Part shown: piece by piece, positions 27,840 through 36,159 of the stretch
Layout: every line of letters starts with the position of its first letter
How positions within the stretch are numbered: the first letter of the stretch is position 1
Origin: Planctomycetota bacterium
Lineage (GTDB): Bacteria > Planctomycetota > Phycisphaerae > Phycisphaerales > SM1A02
Direction: 5' to 3'
Assembly: GCA_016873115.1 (NCBI GenBank)
Contig: VGYB01000019.1
Location: 1 to 37,685 of the forward strand
DNA: 37,685 bases
Notes under the pieces: model-generated
Told to the model about the DNA's origin: nothing
Seen by the model: the letters and a program-made list of their open reading frames with translations, nothing else
Databases searched by the model: none
Program-made: the position numbers and the translations under genes

Positions 27840-29051
27840 ATGAACGGCACGGATGCTGTCCAGGAGGCCCGAATGCGTGCCCACGACGCGCCATCGCCGC
27901 GTGCACAGTCGTGGGCGCTCCACACGATCACCTGCGTGAACTCGCTCGGGACCGGCGTGCTCTGGAACGGGTTGAGCTTCCTCGTCGAGCGCGAGTACGC
28001 CTACACGAGGCAGGAAACGCTGGCGCTGTATGTCGGCACCGCCATGGCGTACGCCATCGCGGCGTGGTGGACAGGCTCGCTGCTGCGTCGTCTGGGCAAC
28101 CAGGTCAGCCCGCGCGCCTTCCTCGGCTGGATCTTCGTCGCACAGGGGCTGGCGGCGCCGCTCGTCCTGATCCCCGGCTCGAGCATCGGGCTCGTCGTGG
28201 CTGCGTCGGTGCTCTCGATTGCGGGCGCCATGATGTGGCCGGTCGTCGAAGCCTATGTCAGCAGTGGCCGGGATGGCCGCGCCATGCGACGCTCCATCGG
28301 GCTCTGGAGCATCAACTGGATGGTCTCGGTCGGAGCGTGCCTCCTGCTCATGGCGCCGCTCTATGCGACCGGCCACACGCGCTGGGCAATGGTGGCGGTG
28401 CTGCCGATCAGCGTGCTGAGCATCGTGTGCCTTCGGTTCCTGCCACGCGAACCAGCGCCGCACGGAACGGAGCTCCACGATGCCCCCGACTCCTACCGGC
28501 CGATGCTTGCGGGTGCGCGCGTGCTGCTGCCGACGGCCTACATCGTGGTCGGCGCCATCAGCCCGATCCTTCCCTACGCCATCGATGCCTTGGCGATCGA
28601 TCCGGCGTGGCGTACCCCCTTGGGTTCGCTCTGGCTTCTGGCCCGTGCGGCCGCGGTGTGCGTGCTTGCCGTCACGCACTTCTGGCATGGCCGCTGGCAG
28701 GGGCTCGTGATCGCGGCGCTCGCACTCACCGGCGGCTTCACGATGGCCGCATTCGCGCCCAACACCATCACGCTCGTGATCGGGCTGGTCGCCCTGGGGA
28801 TCGGGCACGGCGTCCTCTACTACAGCGCGCTCTACTACGCGATGCGACTTGAGCGCGCCGATGTTGACGCGGGCGGTACGCACGAAGCGCTGATCGGCCT
28901 GGGGTATGTGGTCGGCCCGGGAGCCGCACTCGTCGGCAGCATGTGGAGCGGGGTACGAGGGATCGTGATCCTCGAGCTCATCGTGCTGGCGCTGGGATTG
29001 CTGCTGGCAGTGCGGGCGTGGCGGCGCGCGGCGCGACGAGCCACTCCATGA
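27840..29051 (+). CDS. Major facilitator superfamily transporter
   Basis: A 403-residue polytopic membrane protein with roughly 12 hydrophobic segments and a short charged middle loop (PREPAPHGTELHDAPDSYRP near 205-224), the two-half architecture of MFS carriers. Each half is rich in Gly-x-x-x-Gly-type helices. No substrate-specific motif is recognised; the canonical GxxxDRxGRR loop is reduced to SLLRRLGNQVSPR. The start has no ribosome-binding site but a TAGCCT hexamer 6 nt upstream. The last 74 nt overlap, tail to tail, the end of the minus-strand hydrolase gene. Confidence 0.75.
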   Translation: MNGTDAVQEARMRAHDAPSPRAQSWALHTITCVNSLGTGVLWNGLSFLVEREYAYTRQETLALYVGTAMAYAIAAWWTGSLLRRLGNQVSPRAFLGWIFVAQGLAAPLVLIPGSSIGLVVAASVLSIAGAMMWPVVEAYVSSGRDGRAMRRSIGLWSINWMVSVGACLLLMAPLYATGHTRWAMVAVLPISVLSIVCLRFLPREPAPHGTELHDAPDSYRPMLAGARVLLPTAYIVVGAISPILPYAIDALAIDPAWRTPLGSLWLLARAAAVCVLAVTHFWHGRWQGLVIAALALTGGFTMAAFAPNTITLVIGLVALGIGHGVLYYSALYYAMRLERADVDAGGTHEALIGLGYVVGPGAALVGSMWSGVRGIVILELIVLALGLLLAVRAWRRAARRATP

Positions 29052-30591
29052 CCGACGGCAGCACCTGCGGCACGATCATCGTGTGGCCTTCGTCATCGTG
29101 CACCGTGCACTCGATGCGCGCACCACCATCCCGGAGTGACCGTGCGGAGGCCGAGATTCGATTGGCCTGCATCAGCGGATCGAGCGCACCCAACTCGACG
29201 CGGACGGGCGGCAGACCCCGGATCGCCGCCTCATCCATCGCCGTTCCACCCGCGCCGGGTACGCCGCCAAAGCCACCCCAACCGGCCAGCAGCGCCGCCC
29301 GCGCGATCGCCGCAGGCCGCGCACGAACGATCGAACCCGTTGCCGCTGCACCCATGCTGTGGCCGACGACCGAGACCCGCTCACGATCGATGCCCCACTC
29401 GCCAGCCAATTGGTCGACGAGACCATCGAAGAGCAAGGGGCTGGTCGCGAAGACCGTCGTGTTGGGCGCCACCACCACACAGCCGAGCCGGTCGGCCTGG
29501 CGAACGATCTCCCCTTGGCCGTATGCGGAGAAGAACATGCACTCATCGCCTCCGGCGCCATGCAGCGCGATCACCAACGGCGGGCTGGACCCGGCGCGCA
29601 CCGAATCGGGCACGACGATCCGGCACGGCAGCTTCACGCCACCGACATCGATCGTGCGCCACTGGTCGCCCCTGCGGCCGACGAACAGCGGCTCGCCCCG
29701 TTCGAGTCGGGCAAGGTCCTCGCTCACCATCGACCAGATGCGCGCCTGGTCCATGACGAGCTGGATCGTGCGACGCGGCGATGCCTCGTTGGTCAGGAGC
29801 GCTGCGCGAGCGCGGGCTTCGGCAAGGTCGGCGGTCGAGGCACGACCGGCAGCGGCGGCGAGCTCGATCGCACGCTCGGCCTTCTGACGGAGTTCATCCG
29901 GCGAGGCCTCGGTCACGGGAACCGTCCGAATCCGCATCCAGTCGCTCGCCGGGTCCTTGGCCACACGGACATCGATGGTGCGTGCTCCCGCATCCTCCCC
30001 CATCGCGAGCGTGACGGTGGCGGGCGGCGTGACCTCGAACGGCTGGCCGCCGCCGGCTCGCAGGGTGATCGGCGCACCGAGGCCGGACCGTGGCAGCGCC
30101 ACCGACACGGCCATCGAGGCCTCGTCGGCGTGCAGCGCACTGCGCACAGGGGCAACGCGCACCTGCATCGCACGAAGCAGATCAGCACGCTCGTCAGGGT
30201 CCTGCACACCCAGCACATCGAGCGTGAGTGCATCCAGCGCATCGACGGCCTCGACGAGCCGGTTCTGGAAGAAGAGCAGCGTGAGCGAATCGAACCGGCG
30301 GTTGAGTTCTGCGCGCGGCATCCCTGCGGGGCGATCGGCCATGGCAGCCTCCAGCCGCTGGAATGCTGCAGCCAGTTCCGCCTTGCTGACGGTGGGTCTG
30401 GCGGCAGTCGGCGCGCCCTTCGTTGGCCTTGGTGCCTTCGTCGTGGGCACGGGCTCCTGGTTCGGCGACGACGGCGTGGCCGGAGTCGCCCGCACGAGGG
30501 CCGAAGACTGCCCCGCAAGCGCACTGAGCACGCTCACCAGGCTCGCGCAGCACGCGCAGGCCAGAACTCCGGTCCGACGCGTGCCGCTCAT
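28978..30591 (-). CDS. Secreted alpha/beta hydrolase (esterase/PHB depolymerase-like)
   Basis: A 537-residue protein with a Cys-containing signal peptide (about 1-30), a Pro/Thr-rich linker and a helical N-terminal region (about 65-300) without recognised domain. The C-terminal half is an alpha/beta hydrolase: HGAGGDECMFFSAYG near 343 (oxyanion region), nucleophile Ser in VVGHSMGAAATG near 410, acid Asp in ELGALDPLM near 485 and His in DDEGHTM near 513. The GAGGDE segment resembles LpqC/PHB-depolymerase-type esterases. Substrate is unknown. It starts in an ATGA overlap with the photolyase gene, and its last 24 codons lie opposite the end of the MFS gene. Confidence 0.8.
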   Translation of the reverse strand: MSGTRRTGVLACACCASLVSVLSALAGQSSALVRATPATPSSPNQEPVPTTKAPRPTKGAPTAARPTVSKAELAAAFQRLEAAMADRPAGMPRAELNRRFDSLTLLFFQNRLVEAVDALDALTLDVLGVQDPDERADLLRAMQVRVAPVRSALHADEASMAVSVALPRSGLGAPITLRAGGGQPFEVTPPATVTLAMGEDAGARTIDVRVAKDPASDWMRIRTVPVTEASPDELRQKAERAIELAAAAGRASTADLAEARARAALLTNEASPRRTIQLVMDQARIWSMVSEDLARLERGEPLFVGRRGDQWRTIDVGGVKLPCRIVVPDSVRAGSSPPLVIALHGAGGDECMFFSAYGQGEIVRQADRLGCVVVAPNTTVFATSPLLFDGLVDQLAGEWGIDRERVSVVGHSMGAAATGSIVRARPAAIARAALLAGWGGFGGVPGAGGTAMDEAAIRGLPPVRVELGALDPLMQANRISASARSLRDGGARIECTVHDDEGHTMIVPQVLPSVMEWLVAPRAATPALPAAIPAPAR

Positions 30592-32030
30592 GAGGCTGGT
30601 GCCTTGATCGCCGAGAGTGCCCGGAGTGCTGCATCACGCGCTGTCGCGTGATCGACGATGGGCCGTGGATACGACTGTCCAAGCACCACCCCCGCTGCGG
30701 CGAGAACGGTCGTGGGCGCTTCCCATGGCTTGTGGATCAGCGTGCTGGGCACGCGTGCGAGCTCCGGCACCCAACGCCGGACATATGTCCCGTCTGCATC
30801 GAACGTCTCGCCCTGCAGGACAGGATTGAAGATCCGGAAGTACGGCGCAGCGTCTGCGCCGCACCCGGCACTCCATTGCCAGCCAAGCGAGTTGCTGGAC
30901 AGGTCCGCATCGAGCAAGGTGTCCCAGAACCAGTCGGCGCCGTGGCGCCAGTGCTGCCTCAGGTGCTTGACGAGGAAGGAGCTCACGACCATGCGGATGC
31001 GGTTGTGCATCGTGCCAGTCGACCAGAGTTCGCGCATGCCTGCATCGACGATCGGATAGCCCGTCTGCCCGCCCTGCCAGCGCCGCAGCGCCTCGCGGTC
31101 ATCGCTCCACGGGAACGCCTCGAAGGCAGGTTGCAGCGGTCGCTCCGCGGTGTGCGGGAAGTTGGCCAGCACATGGTGGGCGAAGTCCCTCCAGAGCACT
31201 TCCGCCTCAAACTTGTCGATCGCCCCACGCCACGCCGGATGCGCGTTCGCAGCACGCTCGGCTTCGTGCCAGATCCGGCGCGGCGAGAGTTCACCTGCGT
31301 GCAGGTGCGGACTCAAGCGGCTGGCTGCGGGGTGCCCGGGGAAATCCCGCCCGTCGGCGTACCCCGAGACCGGGCCAGCGAGGAAGGCCTTCAGCCGCTC
31401 CTTCGCCCCAGCCTCGCCCGGGGTCCAGAGCGCATGGAATGCTCCATCCCACGCCTTCGACGGCTCCAACCCGAGCGACTCGACCGATGCACTGGTGAGC
31501 GCGCCCGTGAACCATGGCACCGTGCGCGGAGCGCCGCGTGCTGCGTCGAGCTGGCACTTGGCACGCCAGGCCCTCGAGAACGGCGTGTAGACCTTGTACG
31601 GCACGCCGGTCCCCGTGCGAAGCGACCATGGGTCGTGGAGCAGCGAACCGTTCGCCCAGACGACCCCAACACCGGCGCCTGCGAGCTCACGCTGTGCCGC
31701 TGCGTTCGCCTCGCGCGCCTCAGGCTCAAACCGTTCATTGGCGTAGACGGTGTCAGCGCCAGACTCCTTGGCGACCGCGCGAAGCACGGCGGCCCGGGGT
31801 CCCGAGCGGATCACGAGCCGACCACCGAGCGAGCGCAGCGAGGCATCGAGCGCACCGAGAGAGCGATGCAGCCACCAGCGGCTCGCACCGCCGGGGGACC
31901 AGGCACCCTCACCCTCGGGATCCCAGATGTAGAGCGCCACGACCGGTTCGCCGCGCTCGCACGCAGCCCGCCAAGAGGGCTGATCGTCCAACCGGAGATC
32001 GTTCGAGAACCAGCAGATCGATGGTGCCAT
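30588..32030 (-). CDS. phrB: Class I deoxyribodipyrimidine photolyase
   Basis: A 480-residue light-driven DNA repair enzyme that splits cyclobutane pyrimidine dimers. The N-terminal Rossmann domain for the antenna cofactor begins ICWFSNDLRLDDQPSW. The FAD domain has the motif GYPIVDAGMRELWSTGTMHNR near 345-365, SSFLVKHL, and WFWDTLLDADLSSNSLGWQW near 385-405, containing the conserved Asp and Asn contacts to flavin. The stop of the epimerase gene overlaps the start (TGATG); a GTG one codon earlier is possible. It belongs to a minus-strand unit with the epimerase fusion and the hydrolase, downstream of a second, decayed photolyase. Confidence 0.94.
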   Translation of the reverse strand: MAPSICWFSNDLRLDDQPSWRAACERGEPVVALYIWDPEGEGAWSPGGASRWWLHRSLGALDASLRSLGGRLVIRSGPRAAVLRAVAKESGADTVYANERFEPEAREANAAAQRELAGAGVGVVWANGSLLHDPWSLRTGTGVPYKVYTPFSRAWRAKCQLDAARGAPRTVPWFTGALTSASVESLGLEPSKAWDGAFHALWTPGEAGAKERLKAFLAGPVSGYADGRDFPGHPAASRLSPHLHAGELSPRRIWHEAERAANAHPAWRGAIDKFEAEVLWRDFAHHVLANFPHTAERPLQPAFEAFPWSDDREALRRWQGGQTGYPIVDAGMRELWSTGTMHNRIRMVVSSFLVKHLRQHWRHGADWFWDTLLDADLSSNSLGWQWSAGCGADAAPYFRIFNPVLQGETFDADGTYVRRWVPELARVPSTLIHKPWEAPTTVLAAAGVVLGQSYPRPIVDHATARDAALRALSAIKAPAS

Positions 32031-33403
32031 CACGCGCGTCCGAGTTCGAAGTCAAGGGCATCCTGCACCAGCGGAAAGTCCCAGCGGAAGCCTAGTTCGC
32101 TCGCGCGGGTGGGGCGAGCGAACTGCCCACGCAGGAGCAATGACTCGCCCATCTCGCCGAACAGCATGCGCACGACGGCGGCCGGCATGGGGGCAATCGC
32201 CGGTCGACGCAGGCTGCGACCGAGTGCCTTGGCGAAGTTCCGCTGCTCGACCGACTCGGGAGCCACGGCATTCACCGGTCCCGACCAACGGTCATCGATG
32301 ATGGCCGTGGCGATCATGCCCAGGAGGTCATCGGACGCGATCCACGAGATGCCCTGCCGACCCGATCCAATCGGCCCGCCGGCGCCGAAGAGGAACGGCG
32401 TCCGCATCTTCGCCACCGCACCGCCCGCAGCCGTGACCACCATGCCCGCTCGCAGGAAGACCACGCGGATGCCCGCGTCGATCGCAGGTTGCGCCGCAGC
32501 CTCCCAATCCCGCGCGAGCTGCGCGATGAAGTCATCGCCGGCTGCATCGCGCTCGTCCACCGTGCGACCGTGCTCGGTGCCGTAGATCCCGATGCCGCTC
32601 ATGCAGACGAGGACCTTCGGCTTGCGGTCCAGCCCAGCCAGCAGCGTGCAGAGGTTTCGCGTGGCCGCGATGCGGCTCTCGCGCAGGACCTCCTTGCGCA
32701 CGGGCGTCCATCGTTCGTCGGCCAGGTTCGCACCGGCCAGATGCACGATCGCATCAAGTGACTCGAAGGGCGCCGTGGCGACGCGCTCACCGCCTGGATT
32801 CCACTGGATCTCGCCGCGGCCGGCGCTGGCTGAGCCGCGAGTCAATCGCTTCACGCTCGTTCCGCCGGTGGTCAGGAATGCCTGCAGTTGCCGCCCGACC
32901 AGGCCACTCGAACCGGTGATGCCGACGGACATGCCGGCCAGGGCCGAGCACTCCATGTGCCGACGCAGGTCATTCGCGAGGCGCTGATGGCGGAAGCGGA
33001 ATGCACGCTCGAGATCGCCGCGGACGAGCCAGCCCCCCAGAAGCGACCCAAGGGGCGGCAGCGGGAATTCGTACTGGATGTCATCGGTGATCGCACTCGA
33101 TGCACCGCGCTCCTCGAACCGGTGCTCGTGACGCCAGCGACGGAATGGGCCTCGGACCTGGATGTCGACGAACCCCTTTGCCGGATCGACCTGCTCATGG
33201 CGCGCCACCCAACGGATCGGCAGCAGACCCTTGTGCAGGATGAACTCAGCCGTCGCGCCATCGACCATGGGCACGGGTGCCTTGACCACATCGACCTCTT
33301 CCCATGGTGGGAGCATGCGCTGCAGCGCACCTTCGCGCATGTGCCAGTGGGCGAGATCGCCCCGCGACGAGGGCATCGGGCTTGAGCGCGTGAATCGGCT
33401 CAT
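32030..33403 (-). CDS. SRPBCC domain - TIGR01777 epimerase fusion
   Basis: A 457-residue two-domain protein. Residues 1 to about 150 form a SRPBCC/START-like ligand-binding domain (LPIRWVARHEQVDP, GPFRRWRHEHRF, YEFPLPPLGSLLGGW). The remainder is an NAD-dependent short-chain epimerase of the TIGR01777/YfcH type: GITGSSGLVGRQL near 157-169, IVHLAGANLADERWT, MSGIGIYGTEHG, then the C-terminal DUF1731 region ending with RASELGFRWDFPLVQDALDF. Such fusions are common in bacteria carrying photolyase gene clusters. Substrate is unknown. Its ATG overlaps the TGA of the upstream photolyase remnant, and the next gene starts at its stop codon, so the whole row is translationally linked. Confidence 0.9.
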   Translation of the reverse strand: MSRFTRSSPMPSSRGDLAHWHMREGALQRMLPPWEEVDVVKAPVPMVDGATAEFILHKGLLPIRWVARHEQVDPAKGFVDIQVRGPFRRWRHEHRFEERGASSAITDDIQYEFPLPPLGSLLGGWLVRGDLERAFRFRHQRLANDLRRHMECSALAGMSVGITGSSGLVGRQLQAFLTTGGTSVKRLTRGSASAGRGEIQWNPGGERVATAPFESLDAIVHLAGANLADERWTPVRKEVLRESRIAATRNLCTLLAGLDRKPKVLVCMSGIGIYGTEHGRTVDERDAAGDDFIAQLARDWEAAAQPAIDAGIRVVFLRAGMVVTAAGGAVAKMRTPFLFGAGGPIGSGRQGISWIASDDLLGMIATAIIDDRWSGPVNAVAPESVEQRNFAKALGRSLRRPAIAPMPAAVVRMLFGEMGESLLLRGQFARPTRASELGFRWDFPLVQDALDFELGRA

Positions 33404-33673
33404 CGCAGGGACTCCACGGTGACGGGCTTGCCGTGGACCAGGAGTTCACGAACGATCGAGGCCACGCGCTGGTCGTCGCGACGCTGATCGGCGAAACCCT
33501 TCCGCACGCTGCCCATGAGGAGGCTCATGCGGGGATTGTCCCCCCAAGGACGCCTTGTGGCGACCCAAGAAAGCCCAGTACATCGGCGTGATCGGGCAGG
33601 TCGTGCCCGGGGTGAAGCAGCACCCATCGCAGAACTCGCCCATCGTGCGGATGGAGGCGCTTGCGCACGCGCC
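33400..33673 (-). pseudogene. Frameshifted C-terminal remnant of an iron-sulfur (PhrB-type) photolyase
   Basis: Two minus-strand frames join into one homologous tail. The first reads ASIRTMGEFCDGCCF, then TCPITPMYWAFLGRHKASLG; the second continues DNPRMSLLMGSVRKGF to a TGA at 33400-33402. The CxxC...CP pattern followed by YWxFL-x-RH and NPRM is the C-terminus of cryptochrome/photolyase-related FeS-BCP proteins, where these Cys hold a 4Fe-4S cluster. The break is at a run of six G (minus strand; 33545-33540); five would restore the frame. Upstream, the frame is open only to a TGA at 33748-33746, and the roughly 400 residues of the antenna and FAD domains are missing. Its stop overlaps the epimerase start as ATGA, as in an intact operon. 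Confidence 0.7.
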
Positions 33674-33829
33674 GTGCGGGCCACTCGAGCAGCCTGGGCA
33701 GCCATGCTCCCGCCGGGCGAAGTGGCCCGGCCGGTGCGCCGTGTGTCATCCGCTGTGGGCCGCTTGCGAGGCATCGCTGTGGCTTCGTGGCCGACGCTCC
33801 GTGGATGCATCACGGCCCCCGTCGATCGC

Positions 33830-33835
33830 TAGCAT
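33830..33835 (+). promoter_or_regulatory. Putative -10 box (TAGCAT) of a leaderless ABC importer mRNA
   Basis: TAGCAT ends 7 nt before the GTG at 33843. No ribosome-binding site is seen. The region between this and the photolyase remnant (33674-33829) holds no convincing gene. Confidence 0.5.
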
Positions 33836-33842
33836 CGGCGGC

Positions 33843-35381
33843 GTGCTGCGCACGCTCGCTCCCCTGCTCATCCTGGTCGCGACCATGGGCGCGACCGCGG
33901 ACGACGGGCTGTCCCGGCTGCGGGCTGCGGGCATCATGCGGTGGGGCTGCGACATCAGCGGCGCTGCGCCCTTCACCTTCCCGGATCCGTCCAATCCGGA
34001 CCGGATCATCGGCTTCGAAGTCGAGATCGCCGAGGAGCTCGCGCGTCGGCTCGGTGTGCGGGCCGAGCGCTTCAGTGCCGACTGGCTCGCCCTGATCGAT
34101 GCCCTCGAAGCCGACCGGTGCGACCTGCTCATCAATGGCTTCGAGGTGACGGCTGACCGCGAACGGGTGGTGGCCTTTTCGAAGCCGTACTTCCGCTACA
34201 CCCAGCAACTTGTGGTCCGGGCGGAGGACCGTGACCGCTTTGCATCGCTCACCGATCTCCAGGGCCACCCCGTCGCCGTGCTCAATGGTTCGGCCAGCAT
34301 CGACAGCCTGCGATCGGCCGGTGTGCCTGCATCGCTCATCGTCCAGTACGACGATTCGCTCGCGCCCTTCACGGAGACCGTGCTGGGCCGCGTCGATGCC
34401 TGCCTCCAGGAGTCGTTGATCGCACGCTTCTATGCAGGCCACGATCCCCGACTCACCCTCGTCGATGCGACATTCGATCCGGGCGTCTACGCGGTCATCG
34501 TGCGCAAGCATGATGCAGCGCTCCTGGCCAGTGTCAACGCCGCACTCGAGGCCATGCAGGCCGACGGCACGCTGGGCCGGATCCTCCAGCGCTGGGGACT
34601 CTGGGATGACGCGCAGCGCGAGCTCGGCACGGATCGAGGGCCCACGGTCGCCACGATTCCCGAAGCGACCGGTGCGCCGCAGGCGGATGCCCTGCCGTGG
34701 GCGCCCGTCCTCTGGTCCCTCGCGCGAGCCGCCGTGATGACGGCATTCCTGACCATCGTCAGCATGCCGATCGCGACCTTCCTGGGCCTGCTGCTGGCCA
34801 TCACGATCCTGCATGGCCCGAAGCCCCTGAGCCGGCTCTGCCGTGGCTATGTGCTCGTCATGCGCGGAACGCCGCTCTTGGTGCAGATCTTCCTGCTGTA
34901 TTACTCGCTGCCCGCGCTGGGCGCGTGGTTGGGCGTTCCCGAACTCCTGACCTGGAACAAGATCGTGGTGGGCATCGTCTGTCTCGCGGCCAACTACGCC
35001 GCCTACGAAGCCGAGATCCACCGCGCTGCGCTGCAGGCGATCCCCCGCTCGCAGTGGGATGCGGCGCGTGCGCTGGGATTCACGCGTTGGCAGACGCTGC
35101 GATGCATCGTCGTACCGCAGAGCTGGCGACTGTCACTGCCGGCGATCATCAACGACCTCAACAGCCTCATCAAGGATTCGAGCCTGGTCAGCATGATCGG
35201 CGTGCAGGAGTTGCTCGCGGTGGCGCTTGGGATCGGCAAGGCCAGTTTCGCCGTACCGGCAATGCTCGTCGCAGCGGCCGCGTTCTATCTCGTGCTCAGC
35301 CTTGTGGCGGATGGATTCGGACGGTCGCTCGAGCATCGAGCCCGCACCGTGCGCACGCCAAGGGAGGCCACACCCAGATGA
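33843..35381 (+). CDS. Polar amino-acid ABC importer, fused binding protein and permease
   Basis: A 512-residue chain from a GTG start (MLRTLAPLLIL), supported by TAGCAT 7 nt upstream; the frame is open further upstream but without a coding look. A signal peptide (about 1-20) leads to a family-3 solute-binding domain (about 22-250: MRWGCDISGAAPFTF, IIGFEVEIAEELARRLG, DLLINGFEVTADRERVVAFS, PYFRYTQQLVV). It is joined to a His/Glu/Gln-type permease domain (about 285-505) with RGTPLLVQIFLLYYSLP and the ATPase-docking EAA loop EIHRAALQAIPRSQWDAARALG. Such GlnH-GlnP fusions tether the receptor to the membrane. Glutamine or another polar amino acid is the likely substrate class. The ATPase gene follows with a 4-nt overlap. 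Confidence 0.9.
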   Translation: MLRTLAPLLILVATMGATADDGLSRLRAAGIMRWGCDISGAAPFTFPDPSNPDRIIGFEVEIAEELARRLGVRAERFSADWLALIDALEADRCDLLINGFEVTADRERVVAFSKPYFRYTQQLVVRAEDRDRFASLTDLQGHPVAVLNGSASIDSLRSAGVPASLIVQYDDSLAPFTETVLGRVDACLQESLIARFYAGHDPRLTLVDATFDPGVYAVIVRKHDAALLASVNAALEAMQADGTLGRILQRWGLWDDAQRELGTDRGPTVATIPEATGAPQADALPWAPVLWSLARAAVMTAFLTIVSMPIATFLGLLLAITILHGPKPLSRLCRGYVLVMRGTPLLVQIFLLYYSLPALGAWLGVPELLTWNKIVVGIVCLAANYAAYEAEIHRAALQAIPRSQWDAARALGFTRWQTLRCIVVPQSWRLSLPAIINDLNSLIKDSSLVSMIGVQELLAVALGIGKASFAVPAMLVAAAAFYLVLSLVADGFGRSLEHRARTVRTPREATPR

Positions 35382-36121
35382 CCACGCCTGCCCTGGAAAC
35401 CCACCGACTGTGCAAGGCCTGGCCGCGCACCGGCGCTGTGCTCACCGACTGCTCGATGCGCGTCGAACGCCGCACCGTGCATGCCCTGATCGGTGCCAGC
35501 GGCAGCGGCAAGAGCACCCTGCTGCGGTGCCTTGGCCTGCTCGAGCCGCTTGATGCGGGGTCGATCATGGTCGACGGCGTGCTGGCGGTCGATGGACAGG
35601 TCCTCACCGTCAGCCAGCACATCCGCCGCTCGGTCGGCATGGTGTTCCAGGAACCAAGCCTGTTCGGGCACCTCACGGCGCTGGCCAATGTCACGCTCGC
35701 CCCGCAGCGGGTCCTCGGCCTCGAACCCGATGCCGCCCGAGAGCGCGCCCGAAGCGCGCTTGACCGCGTGCATGCGCTCCACCTGGCCGACCGACACCCG
35801 GATGAACTCTCCGGCGGTGAGCGCCAGCGCGTGGCGATCGCCCGGTCGCTTGCCATGGAGCCCACCGTCCTGCTCTGCGACGAACCCACCTCGGCCCTTG
35901 ATCCGCTGCTGACCCGGGAGGTCACGGCCGTCCTGCGCGAACTGGCGCTCGATGCCGGCACCACCATGGTGGTCGCGACCCATGACATGGAGTTCGTGGC
36001 GGCCACCGCAGATTCCGTCGACTTCCTGCATGCCGGGCGCATCAGCGTTTCAGGCACCGCGGATGTGCTCTCGACGCCCGGGCTCGATGACGAGCTGGAC
36101 CGATTCCTGAAACGATCCTGA
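35378..36121 (+). CDS. glnQ: Polar amino-acid ABC importer ATPase (GlnQ-like)
   Basis: A 247-residue ATPase; ATG in an ATGA overlap with the permease gene, with AGGGAGG about 10 nt upstream. Walker A is IGASGSGKSTLLRCLGLLE near 38-56, Q-loop MVFQEPSLFGHLTALANV, signature LSGGERQRVAIARSLAMEP near 148, Walker B LLCDEPTSALDPLL near 167, switch His in VATHDMEFVAA. The CLGLLEPLDAGSI and THDMEFVA segments are typical of the glutamine/arginine importer ATPases. It powers the fused transporter encoded just before. The symbol marks the family, not a proven substrate. Confidence 0.9.
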   Translation: MTTPALETHRLCKAWPRTGAVLTDCSMRVERRTVHALIGASGSGKSTLLRCLGLLEPLDAGSIMVDGVLAVDGQVLTVSQHIRRSVGMVFQEPSLFGHLTALANVTLAPQRVLGLEPDAARERARSALDRVHALHLADRHPDELSGGERQRVAIARSLAMEPTVLLCDEPTSALDPLLTREVTAVLRELALDAGTTMVVATHDMEFVAATADSVDFLHAGRISVSGTADVLSTPGLDDELDRFLKRS

Positions 36122-36146
36122 GCCGAACGCCACCCCGCAGGCTGCG

Positions 36147-36152
36147 TAGACT
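36147..36152 (+). promoter_or_regulatory. Putative -10 box (TAGACT) of a leaderless MauE-thioredoxin mRNA
   Basis: TAGACT ends 7 nt before the ATG at 36160, in the 38-nt gap after the ABC ATPase gene. No ribosome-binding site is present. Confidence 0.5.
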
Positions 36153-36159
36153 CCGTGTC

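Noticed and set aside
33674-33842. A possible small Cys-rich protein upstream of the photolyase remnant (CPGC, GACA)
   Set aside because: No start codon in the frame before the photolyase-like part and a stop at 33748-33746; best seen as degraded sequence.
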